The notes under the pieces were generated by a model. That model was not told where the DNA came from. It made no database searches and saw nothing but the letters and a program-made list of their open reading frames with translations. DNA of 64,000 bases from Clostridium disporicum (GTDB taxonomy: Bacteria > Bacillota > Clostridia > Clostridiales > Clostridiaceae): the NCBI RefSeq assembly GCF_001405015.1, contig NZ_CYZX01000009.1:80643-144642 (forward strand), written 5' to 3'. Shown here one piece after another: positions 8,236-17,500 of the stretch (position 1 is its first letter; each line of letters begins with the position of its first letter). The position numbers were made by a program, and so were the translations under genes.

Positions 8236-8259
8236 ATCCCAGCTTGTCAAAGCTGGGAT
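8236..8259 (+). terminator. Terminator of brnQ
   Basis: ATCCCAGCTT and AAGCTGGGAT pair across the loop GTCA, 10 bp after the brnQ stop, followed by an AT-rich rather than pure T tail. Confidence 0.7.
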
Positions 8260-8329
8260 TATATATTATTTCTTATAATTTAATTTTATATTAATACTTA
8301 TCTATAAAATCACTTTATCTTTATTTTAG

Positions 8330-8405
8330 TAAACCATAACCTTAACGGAGTTTACCATCACTTTTGCCTTAGCAACTCATAACCTTGCCAAAAGCAAGCA
8401 TCATT
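8330..8405 (-). repeat. Short mini-hairpin array after galU
   Basis: On the minus strand, just past the galU stop, about four units are recognisable: CTTGCTTTTGGCAA, GTTGCTAAGGCAAA, TAAACTCCGTTAA and TTTACTAAAATAAA. The linkers are GGTTATGA, AGTGATGG and GGTTATGG. Period, linker and same-strand placement after a stop match the arrays at 4621 and 5317. Confidence 0.75.
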
Positions 8406-8419
8406 TTTCTAAATTCACC

Positions 8420-9298
8420 CTAAAACGTATCTGATAATGATTTTAAGTATTCAATAAATCCATCTCTTAACTCTGGTTTTCTTAAAGCATATTCTACAGT
8501 TGCTTGTAAGAACCCTAATTTATCACCAACATCGTATCTTCTACCTTCGAAATCATAAGCATACATAGCTTCTTCTTTTACTAATTGAAGAAGTGCATCT
8601 GTAAGTTGGATCTCTCCACCTTTTCCTGGTTTAGTTTCTTCTAATATTTCAAATATTCTTGGTGTTATTATATATCTTCCAAGAATAGCAACATTTGATG
8701 GAGCATCTTCTATAGATGGTTTTTCAACTAAGTTTTTAACCTTATAAACTCTATCTTCTATATGGATTCCACCAACTATTCCATACTTATTTACATCTTT
8801 AGGATCTACTGTTTGAACACCCAGTACTGATGTTTTATATTCTCCATAACAATCTATAAGTTGCTTTAAGCATGGCTTTTCATCATTATAAACAACATCA
8901 TCTCCAAGAAGCACTGCAAATGGTTCATTCCCAACGAAAGTCTTCGCACAAAGAATTGCATGCCCTAATCCTCTTGGCTCTTTTTGTCTTATAAAGTGGA
9001 TATTAACCATATCTGATATTTCTCTTACCATTTCAAGCATTTCTTGCTTCCCTGATTTTTCAAGTTCCATTTCAAGCTCTACAGATCTATCAAAGTGGTC
9101 TTCTATACTCTTTTTATTTCTTCCTGTGATTATAAGTATTTCTTCAATTCCAGATGCTACACACTCTTCTATTATATACTGTAAAGTTGGTTTATCTACT
9201 ATTGGTAGCATTTCTTTGGGTTGTGCCTTTGTAGCTGGTAAGAATCTTGTTCCTAAACCTGCTGCTGGTATAATGGCCTTTCTTATCTTATTGCCCAC
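8420..9298 (-). CDS. galU: UTP-glucose-1-phosphate uridylyltransferase GalU
   Basis: A 292-residue enzyme that makes UDP-glucose from UTP and glucose-1-phosphate. It begins with the nucleotide-binding motif KAIIPAAGLGTRFLPATKAQPKEMLP. It has DKPTLQYIIEE, the ELEKSGKQEMLEMV helix, PRGLGHAI, LLGDDVV, EKP blocks and the C-terminal GRRYDVGDKLGFLQATVEYAL. I place the start at a GTG at 9298 because GGGGGT lies 7 nt upstream; an ATG eight codons earlier has no ribosome-binding site. A mini-hairpin array follows. A second, broken galU lies at 46818-47804 and a fragment at 50636-50785, so this appears to be the only intact copy in the window. Confidence 0.95.
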   Translation of the reverse strand: MGNKIRKAIIPAAGLGTRFLPATKAQPKEMLPIVDKPTLQYIIEECVASGIEEILIITGRNKKSIEDHFDRSVELEMELEKSGKQEMLEMVREISDMVNIHFIRQKEPRGLGHAILCAKTFVGNEPFAVLLGDDVVYNDEKPCLKQLIDCYGEYKTSVLGVQTVDPKDVNKYGIVGGIHIEDRVYKVKNLVEKPSIEDAPSNVAILGRYIITPRIFEILEETKPGKGGEIQLTDALLQLVKEEAMYAYDFEGRRYDVGDKLGFLQATVEYALRKPELRDGFIEYLKSLSDTF

Positions 9299-9398
9299 GT
9301 TATTACCCCCTAAATTATACATTATTTCTATTATGACAAATACTATTATATTATACTTATATATTTTTATAAATACTTATTTAATCTTCTAATTGCTT

Positions 9399-10172
9399 TT
9401 ATTGTAATCTTTTAACTCTAGATATTATCTTAAACATTATGAATACTGCTAATGCTACCCCAAATACAATCAATACTATTTTCCATTCTATAATATCATC
9501 ATTATTATTAACTAATAACTCCTTATTATACTTTTCAAATTTATCTATATATTCATCAAGAACATTATTTTTTTCATTATTACTAATGTTTAAATCATTT
9601 TCAGTATCCAAGTTAATCTCTATTTCATTATTAAATCTATTGCTATTTATATTTGTATCATTTTCCGTATTACTTATCGCAATTTCACTCTCATCTAAAT
9701 TATTAATATCCTCAAATATTTCTGCAACATTTATAGTATAATTACTATCTCTATAATTTGAATATATTTGCATTAATGAATTAGTATCACCTTCATATAA
9801 AATATTATTATTATTCTTATCAATTAACGATATACTTAAATCATTTAAATCAACATCCAAATCTAGATTCATTATTTCCGCTATCTCCATAATATTATCA
9901 TATACAGTATAATACTTAAGAAAATTTATTTCTTCATCATTGTTTTGGACAACTTCCTTAATATTATTAACATTATTCTCTATTTCTTGAAAATCTGATT
10001 CTGAAATTTCTATATTCTCTAAATACTCAACTATATTTTCACTATAGTCTTCATTAACTCCAAGATTGACTAAAGCTTCTTCTATATAAGATAAATCTCC
10101 AGCAAAAACATTAACGCTAAAGATATTTATAAATATAAATAAACTAATACTACTTTTTATAATTTTTCTCAT
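9399..10172 (-). CDS. Secreted, membrane-anchored acidic protein of unknown function
   Basis: A 257-residue protein I do not recognise. It has a signal peptide (MRKIIKSSISLFIFINIFSVNVFAG), a long acidic, Asn-rich extracellular region and a C-terminal membrane segment (about 229-248, WKIVLIVFGVALAVFIMFKI) followed by basic residues. The middle contains helical acidic stretches (EEALVNLGVNEDYSENIVEY) and low-complexity Asn/Asp/Glu runs. AAGGAG precedes the ATG at good spacing. It lies alone between galU and the MORN-repeat gene. It is probably an envelope protein; no enzyme motif is visible. Confidence 0.7.
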   Translation of the reverse strand: MRKIIKSSISLFIFINIFSVNVFAGDLSYIEEALVNLGVNEDYSENIVEYLENIEISESDFQEIENNVNNIKEVVQNNDEEINFLKYYTVYDNIMEIAEIMNLDLDVDLNDLSISLIDKNNNNILYEGDTNSLMQIYSNYRDSNYTINVAEIFEDINNLDESEIAISNTENDTNINSNRFNNEIEINLDTENDLNISNNEKNNVLDEYIDKFEKYNKELLVNNNDDIIEWKIVLIVFGVALAVFIMFKIISRVKRLQ

Positions 10173-10287
10173 ATCAATACTCCTTCTATTTTTCTAAAGT
10201 ATTACCATTAATAGGATTGTCTTAAACTTATTTAAATACTGTAATAAAACCTTCGCATTAAAGAAGGATTAAGTAAAGCAACCAAAA

Positions 10288-10322
10288 AAGAAACCTAAAG
10301 GGAGTTACCCCTCTGGTTTCTT
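10288..10322 (-). terminator. Terminator of the MORN-repeat gene
   Basis: On the minus strand AAGAAACC pairs with GGTTTCTT, with an inner GGG/CCC pairing and a T-run after it, directly behind the stop codon. Confidence 0.8.
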
Positions 10323-10901
10323 CTATTTCATATATTTTATAGGTTTCCCCATCCAATCAAAATCTCCGCAATGAATTAACTTTCCTTCTTTATCATAATA
10401 CTTACCGTATTTTATCCTTCCTCTTCTATCAACATATCCTAAGGAAGATTTCCATAATTTCAAAACTTCTATTCCAACAACTGCTTGAAAGTTTCCTTTC
10501 CATCTCAATTGACCATTTTCGTAAAAATATTTTCCATATCCGTGTGGGCTTCCATAAACAAAATTGCCTTCATATTCTAATTTTCCATTATCATAATAAG
10601 ATCTGCCATATCCATGTGCATACCATTTATCTGAATAATATCCCTTACCTTGAATATATTCTCCTTCATATATAAGTTCTCCATCTTCGTAAATTCTACC
10701 ATTTAGTGATTCAGTATTAATATTTATAAGTCCTATATCCCTTTCAATTTGATATCTCAATTGCTTTTCAATTTTCCTACTTTTTAAAACATCAATCTCA
10801 TAAAATGAATCTTCATCAGTTTTTATACTTTTCTTATCTACTTTAACCTTTTTTTCTATAGGATCCTTAAGTATGCTTTTTGGTACAATTGATAATCCCA
10901 T
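10323..10901 (-). CDS. MORN-repeat protein
   Basis: A 192-residue, apparently cytoplasmic protein. From about residue 80 on it carries four to five repeats of the MORN/YwqK type: GRIYEDGELIYEGEYIQGKG, HGYGRSYYDNGKLEYEGNF, HGYGKYFYENGQLRWKGNF, and the weaker KYGKYYDKEGKLIHCGDF. The N-terminal 60 residues are charged, with no known domain. MORN repeats form beta-hairpin surfaces and occur in many bacterial proteins of unknown role, including some toxin-immunity pairs; no toxin is seen next to it. I place the start at the second in-frame ATG because GGAG lies 9 nt upstream. It has a strong terminator of its own. Confidence 0.75.
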   Translation of the reverse strand: MGLSIVPKSILKDPIEKKVKVDKKSIKTDEDSFYEIDVLKSRKIEKQLRYQIERDIGLININTESLNGRIYEDGELIYEGEYIQGKGYYSDKWYAHGYGRSYYDNGKLEYEGNFVYGSPHGYGKYFYENGQLRWKGNFQAVVGIEVLKLWKSSLGYVDRRGRIKYGKYYDKEGKLIHCGDFDWMGKPIKYMK

Positions 10902-11029
10902 CGAAATCATCTCCATTCATTTTAAAAATAATTAAACAATCTCCGAACCGCTTGTCTATATTTAAATAATTAACACTTTTACTATTTTATAAACATTATT
11001 TTTAAAAAAATAAATTAATTTCAAACTTA

Positions 11030-11058
11030 AAAAATAGGCTCAAAATGAGCCTATTTTT
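11030..11058 (-). terminator. Terminator overlapping the stop of the glucosaminidase-like gene
   Basis: AAAAATAGGCTCA and TGAGCCTATTTTT form a perfect 13-bp stem. The hairpin starts within the stop codon of the gene at 11057-11725. Confidence 0.85.
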
Positions 11059-11725
11059 AAAAGCTGTGCATTATCATAACATTTGTATTAGTATTTGTAT
11101 TAGGCTCTACTTTTGCAAGTAATTCATCAGCTAAAACATTTAAGTTATCAGCCCAATTAGTACCCACGCAATACTTAACATTTACTCCGTAAATACTTGT
11201 ACCATTATAATAACTACCTGTTTCTGATAAATACATTTCATCTATCAGATTAGCTATATATTCTAAGCAATGAGACCAGCTTTCGAAACTTGCATAACCA
11301 CCATTTCTTGACTTAATACCACCTAAGTTATTATTATATACTGCTAAAGAAGATCTTCCATGACCTGACTCTTCCATATTAAGTGCCATTAAAAATATAG
11401 CGTTAACATTATACTTTTGTTCCATCTCATAATAATCTTCTGCTAAGGCTTGAAGGTTGTTTCCTTCTAGCATTTTATAAATTTGCTCCTTAGATAAATT
11501 ACTTATTTCTCTTAAGTTATCTGGATTATATGTTACTTCTTTTATTTTTTCTTTTATTATTATTTCTTCTGGGACTTTAATTTCATTTTGGAAATACCTT
11601 AAATCATCTTCATAATATCCTGGTATAATTTTCATAGCTGCTGATACTGATAATTCATTTATTCCTAAAAACATAATAGCTATGAACATACATGATAAAC
11701 ACTTTAATAATCTCACTATTTTCAA
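11057..11725 (-). CDS. Secreted glucosaminidase-domain protein 1
   Basis: A 222-residue exported protein. It has a signal peptide (about 1-30, MKIVRLLKCLSCMFIAIMFLG) and a short linker. A glucosaminidase-like domain follows (about 85-205) with the putative catalytic glutamate in NAIFLMALNMEESGHG, then NNLGGIKSRNGGYASF and the EYIANLIDEMYLSE block. Such domains cleave the glycan strands of peptidoglycan. A close paralogue lies at 28416-29264, sharing nearly every motif, including the YNPDNLRE-SNLS-EQIY segment ahead of the domain. There is no wall-binding repeat, so it is a minimal enzyme. AAGGAAGG precedes the ATG. Confidence 0.8.
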   Translation of the reverse strand: MKIVRLLKCLSCMFIAIMFLGINELSVSAAMKIIPGYYEDDLRYFQNEIKVPEEIIIKEKIKEVTYNPDNLREISNLSKEQIYKMLEGNNLQALAEDYYEMEQKYNVNAIFLMALNMEESGHGRSSLAVYNNNLGGIKSRNGGYASFESWSHCLEYIANLIDEMYLSETGSYYNGTSIYGVNVKYCVGTNWADNLNVLADELLAKVEPNTNTNTNVMIMHSF

Positions 11726-11844
11726 TCCTTCCTTATATTATTATTCAATACCTATTTTTAAGTATTACCACCAATTTTAATATTAATCATTTCATTGTAA
11801 ACTTTTTCCTAAAGTTTTTTAACTTATCATTAATTATTTATATC

Positions 11845-11850
11845 TATAAT
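11845..11850 (+). promoter_or_regulatory. -10 element for tpx
   Basis: A TATAAT hexamer lies 50 bp before the tpx start; the -35 region is poor. A GGAGG ribosome-binding site follows. Confidence 0.4.
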
Positions 11851-11899
11851 AGGAAATACTACTTTTTGAAACTAATCTAATTTTTATGGAGGTACAATT

Positions 11900-12385
11900 A
11901 TGAAAATAACTTTTAATGGCGATCCAATCACCTTAGTTGGGAATCCCTTAAATGTAGGTGATGATGCTCCTGATTTTTTAGTAGTTGATAATAATTTGAA
12001 AAACGTAACTTTGAAAGATACCTCTGGAAAGAGAATATTTGTTGTAGTTCCTTCTATCGATACTTCAGTCTGTGATATGGAGGTTCGTAAATTTAATGAA
12101 AAGGCAGCAAGTCTTGACGATGTTACTGTATATGTAATATCTATGGATTTACCATTTGCTCAAGTTAGATGGTGTGGCGCTGCAGGAATAGATAGAGTTA
12201 TAACTCTTTCTGATTATAAGCAAAAAAGCTTTGGTAAAAACTATGGGACATTAATAGAGGAATTTTGTTTCTTAACTAGAGCAATATTTGTAGTAGATGA
12301 AAATAATAAGATTATATATGTAGAATATTGTAAAGACGTTATAGATGAGCCTGATTACGAATCAGCTTTAAATGCAGTTAAATGA
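11900..12385 (+). CDS. tpx: Thiol peroxidase Tpx
   Basis: A 161-residue peroxiredoxin of the Tpx class that reduces lipid and hydrogen peroxides with electrons from thioredoxin. The peroxidatic cysteine lies in PSIDTSVCDMEVRKFN (about C60) and the resolving cysteine in RWCGAAG (about C94). The N-terminal MKITFNGDPITLVGNPLNVGD is typical of the family. GGAGG lies 7 nt before the ATG. It is transcribed alone and convergently with the surface-protein gene at 12572, sharing a terminator. Confidence 0.95.
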   Translation: MKITFNGDPITLVGNPLNVGDDAPDFLVVDNNLKNVTLKDTSGKRIFVVVPSIDTSVCDMEVRKFNEKAASLDDVTVYVISMDLPFAQVRWCGAAGIDRVITLSDYKQKSFGKNYGTLIEEFCFLTRAIFVVDENNKIIYVEYCKDVIDEPDYESALNAVK

Positions 12386-12501
12386 TTTTTATATTTTTAT
12401 ACATATTAAGTATGAATACTAAGTTCTCTGATAAATACTTCATATTTATACCCCTTTAAAATCATTATAAGTATATTATATACTTTGTTATCAAAAATAA
12501 A

Positions 12502-12542
12502 AATATGCCTTCGGAGTTATTTTTATCTTCCGAAGGCATATT
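12502..12542. terminator. Shared terminator between tpx and the LPXTG gene
   Basis: TATGCCTTCGGA and TCCGAAGGCATA form a 12-bp GC-containing stem between convergent genes, with A/T-rich flanks on both sides. Confidence 0.85.
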
Positions 12543-12571
12543 CATATTGATGTATTTTTTATAAAATAGAA

Positions 12572-14566
12572 TTATTTTTTCTTTTTAGAAAACATAAATA
12601 TTCCACTACCAATTATTATAATCCCAATTATAATTGTTATTCCAAAATAAACACCTTGTCCTGTTGTTGGTAAATCATTATTTCCACTATTCTCTGATAC
12701 ATTTGACCCTTCTGATGGTTTTTCTGTGTTTTCAGATTGTCCTGGAATTTCTGGATTAACTGGTGTTCCTGGTTTATTTTCATCAACTGGTGGTTGTGAA
12801 TCCACATTAATTTCATTTACAATAACTGTAATAACTAATTCTTTAGCTTTATTTCCACTTTCATCTTCAGCAGTATATGTTATTGTATATTTACCTGATT
12901 TAGTTGTGTCTATCTTTTCTATAACTTTACCATTGCTATCCATTATAACAACTTTTACTGCTACATCTATATCTAAGTTATCTTTAGCAGTAACTTCTGG
13001 AACTTCAAAGTTTGCCCCATTTTCAAGTGTTATATTTAACTGTCCATTATACTCTATTACTGGTGCTTCCTTATCATCCTTATCTAATTTAGAGAATACA
13101 CTATTAAATTCATCAGTATTTGGAACTATAACTGCAACATAATGACTATTTGTTCTTTCTAATAATCTAGCTATAATTCCTTTCTTATCTAATCTAATAG
13201 AATACTTTTGAGTTCCATCATTTAAAACAGTTCTATTTAATACCACAACTTTATATTTATTTTGTACTTGTTCAACAAATTGATTTAATGATTCTATATT
13301 CTCTATCTTATAAGTCATTGGTGATTCTTCTGTTCCATTACCACCAACATTAATTATATCATCTGGTAAAGATATTTCAGGCTTTTCTGGATTTTCCGGA
13401 ACCTCTGGAACATCTGGCTCACTTGGATTCCCTGGATTTCCTGGGTTCTCTGGTTCACCTGGAATCTCTGGTTTTTCTGGTTCTACTGGCACTTCAGGTT
13501 TTTCCTCTACTACTAAAGTTGCTGTTACTTCATCTGCTTTATTACCAAATCTATCAGTAGCATTATATTGTATTGTGTAAGTTCCAGCTTTATTAAAGTC
13601 ATAATCTCCACTTACTTCTACTTGAATTTCTCTACCTAAATAATCAAGAGCACTAACTCCCTCTAATAAATCAACCTCTTCACCAAGAGTAGTATTAATA
13701 GTTTTATTAGTTACTTTTATTACTGGCTTTTGAACATCTGCCGTTGGTTTTGCCTCAACAATTACAGTTGTATCTAATGTTGCTACTTCACCTTCACTAT
13801 CCTCTACTGAATAGCTTATATTATATGAACCAACTTTATCAGTCTTAACTTCATTCTTAGTTACAGTAATTCTAGATTTATCTATTTCACCGTCTTCATC
13901 ATCAGTTGCTATAACATAGTCAAGAGGTTCAAAGTTATCATCTTTAGATATTACTATCTTACCTTCAATAACAGATGGATGATTTGCAAGCACTAGTTTA
14001 GGTGCAGAATTTAAAGTTAATACATTATTATCTATATTTACTATATCATTGCCACTTACTTGCTTGTTAGTATCATTTAATAAATAACTATAAGCTATTC
14101 CATTTTCATCGCTACTAGGAGTGATTTTATATTTTAAAGATCCTCCTTCAACTTTATTCATATCAATTTCTAATATTTCTAATTTCCCAGCCTCTTTGTC
14201 TAAAGCTTCAGTAGAAACTACAAAAATATCCATAGATTTCTTATCGCTACTTATCTTAACATTACTCTTTAAATCTTTATCGTCAGAAGATACTAACCAC
14301 TTTATAGTATCTTCTGCAAAAGTTACATCTCCATCAATCTTAACTCCCAGTTGTAATGATTTTACAACTGGTACTAAGTTATCTAATGAAATCTTAACTG
14401 TATCTTTATCAACTTTTTCAACATTCAGATTTACAGAAGCATTAGCCTGATCTTGATCAGAATTTGCATTTGCTAAACTACTTTTTGTATATATAAATGC
14501 TCCTATAACAGCAATAACTGCTACAAATAAAGATATAATCTTTTTCTTACTACTTATCTTTCTCAT
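12572..14566 (-). CDS. Sortase-anchored protein with a cohesin-like domain and DUF5011/Ig-like repeats
   Basis: A 664-residue wall-anchored protein. It has a signal peptide (about 1-33). A beta-rich domain at about 38-185 has features of cohesins (TVKISLDNLVPVVKSLQLGV, SMDIFVVSTEAL, GKLEILEIDMN). DUF5011/HYR-like repeats follow at about 190-270, 275-360 and 500-585 (TKSGKYTITYTAEDESGNK). There is a Pro/Glu-rich linker at 365-400 and a C-terminal LPTTGQ signal with membrane segment and KKKK. AAGGAG lies before the ATG. It is directly downstream of the dockerin-bearing metallopeptidase with a 16-bp gap, probably in one operon. My inference is that its cohesin-like domain holds that enzyme on the cell wall. 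The cohesin call is from pattern only. Confidence 0.8.
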   Translation of the reverse strand: MRKISSKKKIISLFVAVIAVIGAFIYTKSSLANANSDQDQANASVNLNVEKVDKDTVKISLDNLVPVVKSLQLGVKIDGDVTFAEDTIKWLVSSDDKDLKSNVKISSDKKSMDIFVVSTEALDKEAGKLEILEIDMNKVEGGSLKYKITPSSDENGIAYSYLLNDTNKQVSGNDIVNIDNNVLTLNSAPKLVLANHPSVIEGKIVISKDDNFEPLDYVIATDDEDGEIDKSRITVTKNEVKTDKVGSYNISYSVEDSEGEVATLDTTVIVEAKPTADVQKPVIKVTNKTINTTLGEEVDLLEGVSALDYLGREIQVEVSGDYDFNKAGTYTIQYNATDRFGNKADEVTATLVVEEKPEVPVEPEKPEIPGEPENPGNPGNPSEPDVPEVPENPEKPEISLPDDIINVGGNGTEESPMTYKIENIESLNQFVEQVQNKYKVVVLNRTVLNDGTQKYSIRLDKKGIIARLLERTNSHYVAVIVPNTDEFNSVFSKLDKDDKEAPVIEYNGQLNITLENGANFEVPEVTAKDNLDIDVAVKVVIMDSNGKVIEKIDTTKSGKYTITYTAEDESGNKAKELVITVIVNEINVDSQPPVDENKPGTPVNPEIPGQSENTEKPSEGSNVSENSGNNDLPTTGQGVYFGITIIIGIIIIGSGIFMFSKKKK

Positions 14567-14582
14567 GCTATTCTCCTTATAA

Positions 14583-17500
14583 TTATCTCTTATCTGTAAT
14601 TCTATTTAATACAGCCTCATCAAGTTCTATTGCTCTCATATTTTTAGAAGTTAGTGTTCTCGTACTATTTTCACCACTTAAGCTTATTTCCGGTAATACA
14701 TCTGGTACTTCTAATTTGAAGGTATCACTTACCAATCTTTGTCCACCTTCAGTTGCATCTGCACTATCAGTTCTGTAAAGTTCTGCAAATATCTTTTCAT
14801 TATCATTCATAAATGTCGTTGCATCTTGTGGCTCTACCCAATAAATCCAAGTTCCTTCAGCTATTTCTTCTAAGTCAGCATTATCAGGTACCTCAGCCAT
14901 AAGTATTCCATTATAATTATCTGCAATATGCTCTTCATTTTGATTTAAAACTAAAGGCACATTAAATGCAGGATTTCCTCTATACTCACCAGTTATTATT
15001 ATTGAACCTGCTGGTATTGATTTTTCTTCATTTTCATCAGTATCTGGATTATCAACTACATAAACAAATTTTTCTTTTAATATTCCAATACCATTTTCGT
15101 AATTAATGTTATCTTTAGATACTCCAATTTCTATGTTGTCCCCTGGAGGAGTTAGAAGTTCTAATTCAGCTGCAGATATATTCTTAGTTCCTAAAGCAGT
15201 AATCTTAACATATCTTGCATTATATGAATTAAGCTGATTTCCACCAGTAACCCCTTCTTTATCAAAGTATATTGTAGCTGTAGGGTTATCTACACTTAAG
15301 CTTAAAGTTCCTTCTTTAGCTGTTGTCCAGTTAACTCCATCTTTACTTACTTCAATCTTATATTTATTTAAAGCCGAATCTGCTATTGCATTTTTCTTAA
15401 ATATGAAACCTGATGTAGTTGTAGGAGCTGTATATTTAATACCAACTAAAGTCTTAATTTCTGTAGTATCTAATATTAAATACGGATTGTTATTTGGATT
15501 CATTTCAACTCCGTGAACAGAATTATTATACTCTGATTTACTTAACATTCTACCTTCGTAAGCAGTAGTATTATCGTCATCTAAAGCAAGTATTAAATCT
15601 TCATTTCCTTCACATGAATGAATATCATTATGTGCTTCATCTATACTTATAGTATTAGTAGTTAATATAGTATTAGACTTAGCAATTCCACCATCATGTC
15701 TTACCTTAACAGTTCCTAATTCTACAGTATTTGTTGGATTTAAGTTATAGTCATAAGCTATTGCTGAATAAGTAACTACTCTGTTATTAATATTATCAAC
15801 AACATCAGTATAGATAGTTTCCTTATTATCTTTATCTCTTAGAATAAATCCACACGGTTTACCATTTCTATAAATTTCATATCCTAGAATATTATCATCA
15901 CTCTTATCTACGGATAAGTTTATAGTAACATTTTTATCATTTACATAAGAACCATCTGTAATTAGATTGCCCTTAGAATCTGTTCCAAACTCTGCTGAAA
16001 GTGTAGTTCCTCGAGCCATATCTGCAGTTCCTGCCATTCTTCTTCTTCTAGCTTCATCATTAATATATTGAATCTTTCTAGTCTCTTTAGGGAATTGAGC
16101 TACATATTGTAAAGTTGTCGCATTTGCTACTATTCCATGAGCTTCATAGAAGTCAGTTAAATCTTTTCCTACAGCTTTTGAAGACATTCTTATTAACCAT
16201 TGGTCTCTATCTCCATTGGCTCTTTCTTCTGGTGTCATTTCTCTGTATGCTCTATTTAATTTTGCATAGTATGAGTCATTACTTAAATCTGCATCATTAT
16301 CTGTAAATAACATCTTATAAGTACTGTCATCCTCATATGCTAAATATGGTTGCCATAGCATGTTTACTACAACAGTTCTATCAGTAGATAATCCTAAAGT
16401 ATTTGAAGTTACCTTTTTATATAAATCATCCATTGCTGAAGCATATGGACTATCTTCATCTAACATAGTTCCTGTTATTGCTGTCATTAAGTTATTACTT
16501 GTTTCTGGATAAAGTCTATCTCCAATATCCATACAGTGACCCATTTCATGGCCTATTAACCCTCCATAAAGCTTAGCTTCATCAGCATTTATAACATTTC
16601 CTGCATCATCAAATTTGTAAGGAACACCTTGAATATAGTGTGCTGAACCAAATCCAACACCGATATGATGGCTTGATGCATATGCCGCTGCCCCCATCAT
16701 CATTCTTTGATATTTAATATTTAATCTTGTAAGTGGTGCTCTGTGCTTTCTGAAGTATGCTTTATCTTCCTCATCAATTGTGCCATTTCCATTGAAGTCC
16801 TGAACTTCTTCAAATACACCTTTCTTAGCAAAACCAACTTGTACTTCTTGTTCCCAAGCTAAAAGTGCATTGTAAACTCTCTCTACTTGAGCTTCTGTAT
16901 TACCTTCTAAGCCACTTTCTATACCCTTTAATATTTCTGATGCCGGTAAAGTAAGAGTGAATCTATCTCCTTCAATATCTGTTGTGTTTAAAGGTGATGT
17001 TTGCTCATCATAAAGATATATATTCTTTACCTTATCTTCATCACTAACTTGTGTCGGATAAAGAGTCTTAATATCTGACATATATGTTTTTAATTCTGAA
17101 ATATAAGTTCTAATTTTATCCTTAACTTCATTTTCTTTAGAAGTATCATTTATTAAGTTATTAACATTTAAATGAGGAATTTCAGTAACTCCACTTAAAC
17201 GTATCTGTACATCTGCAGTTGTAGAACCTTGAGTAACTCTAGCCATAACTTGTCCACCTTTTTCTACATCAGCAGTACTAATTGTCGGAATAGTTATTTC
17301 AGTTCTACCTGGAGATATTGTGTATACCTTACTTATATATTCTCCTGGTTGTCCATAATTTTGTAAGAATACTATATCAACCTTTGTATTAGGGTCAGAC
17401 GAACCCATGTATACTGTTATTTGCTTAGCTGTTCCATCATCATCAACTGAAGGTCTTGCAACACTTCCTAAAGATTGATAACTATTTTCCATTCCTAAAG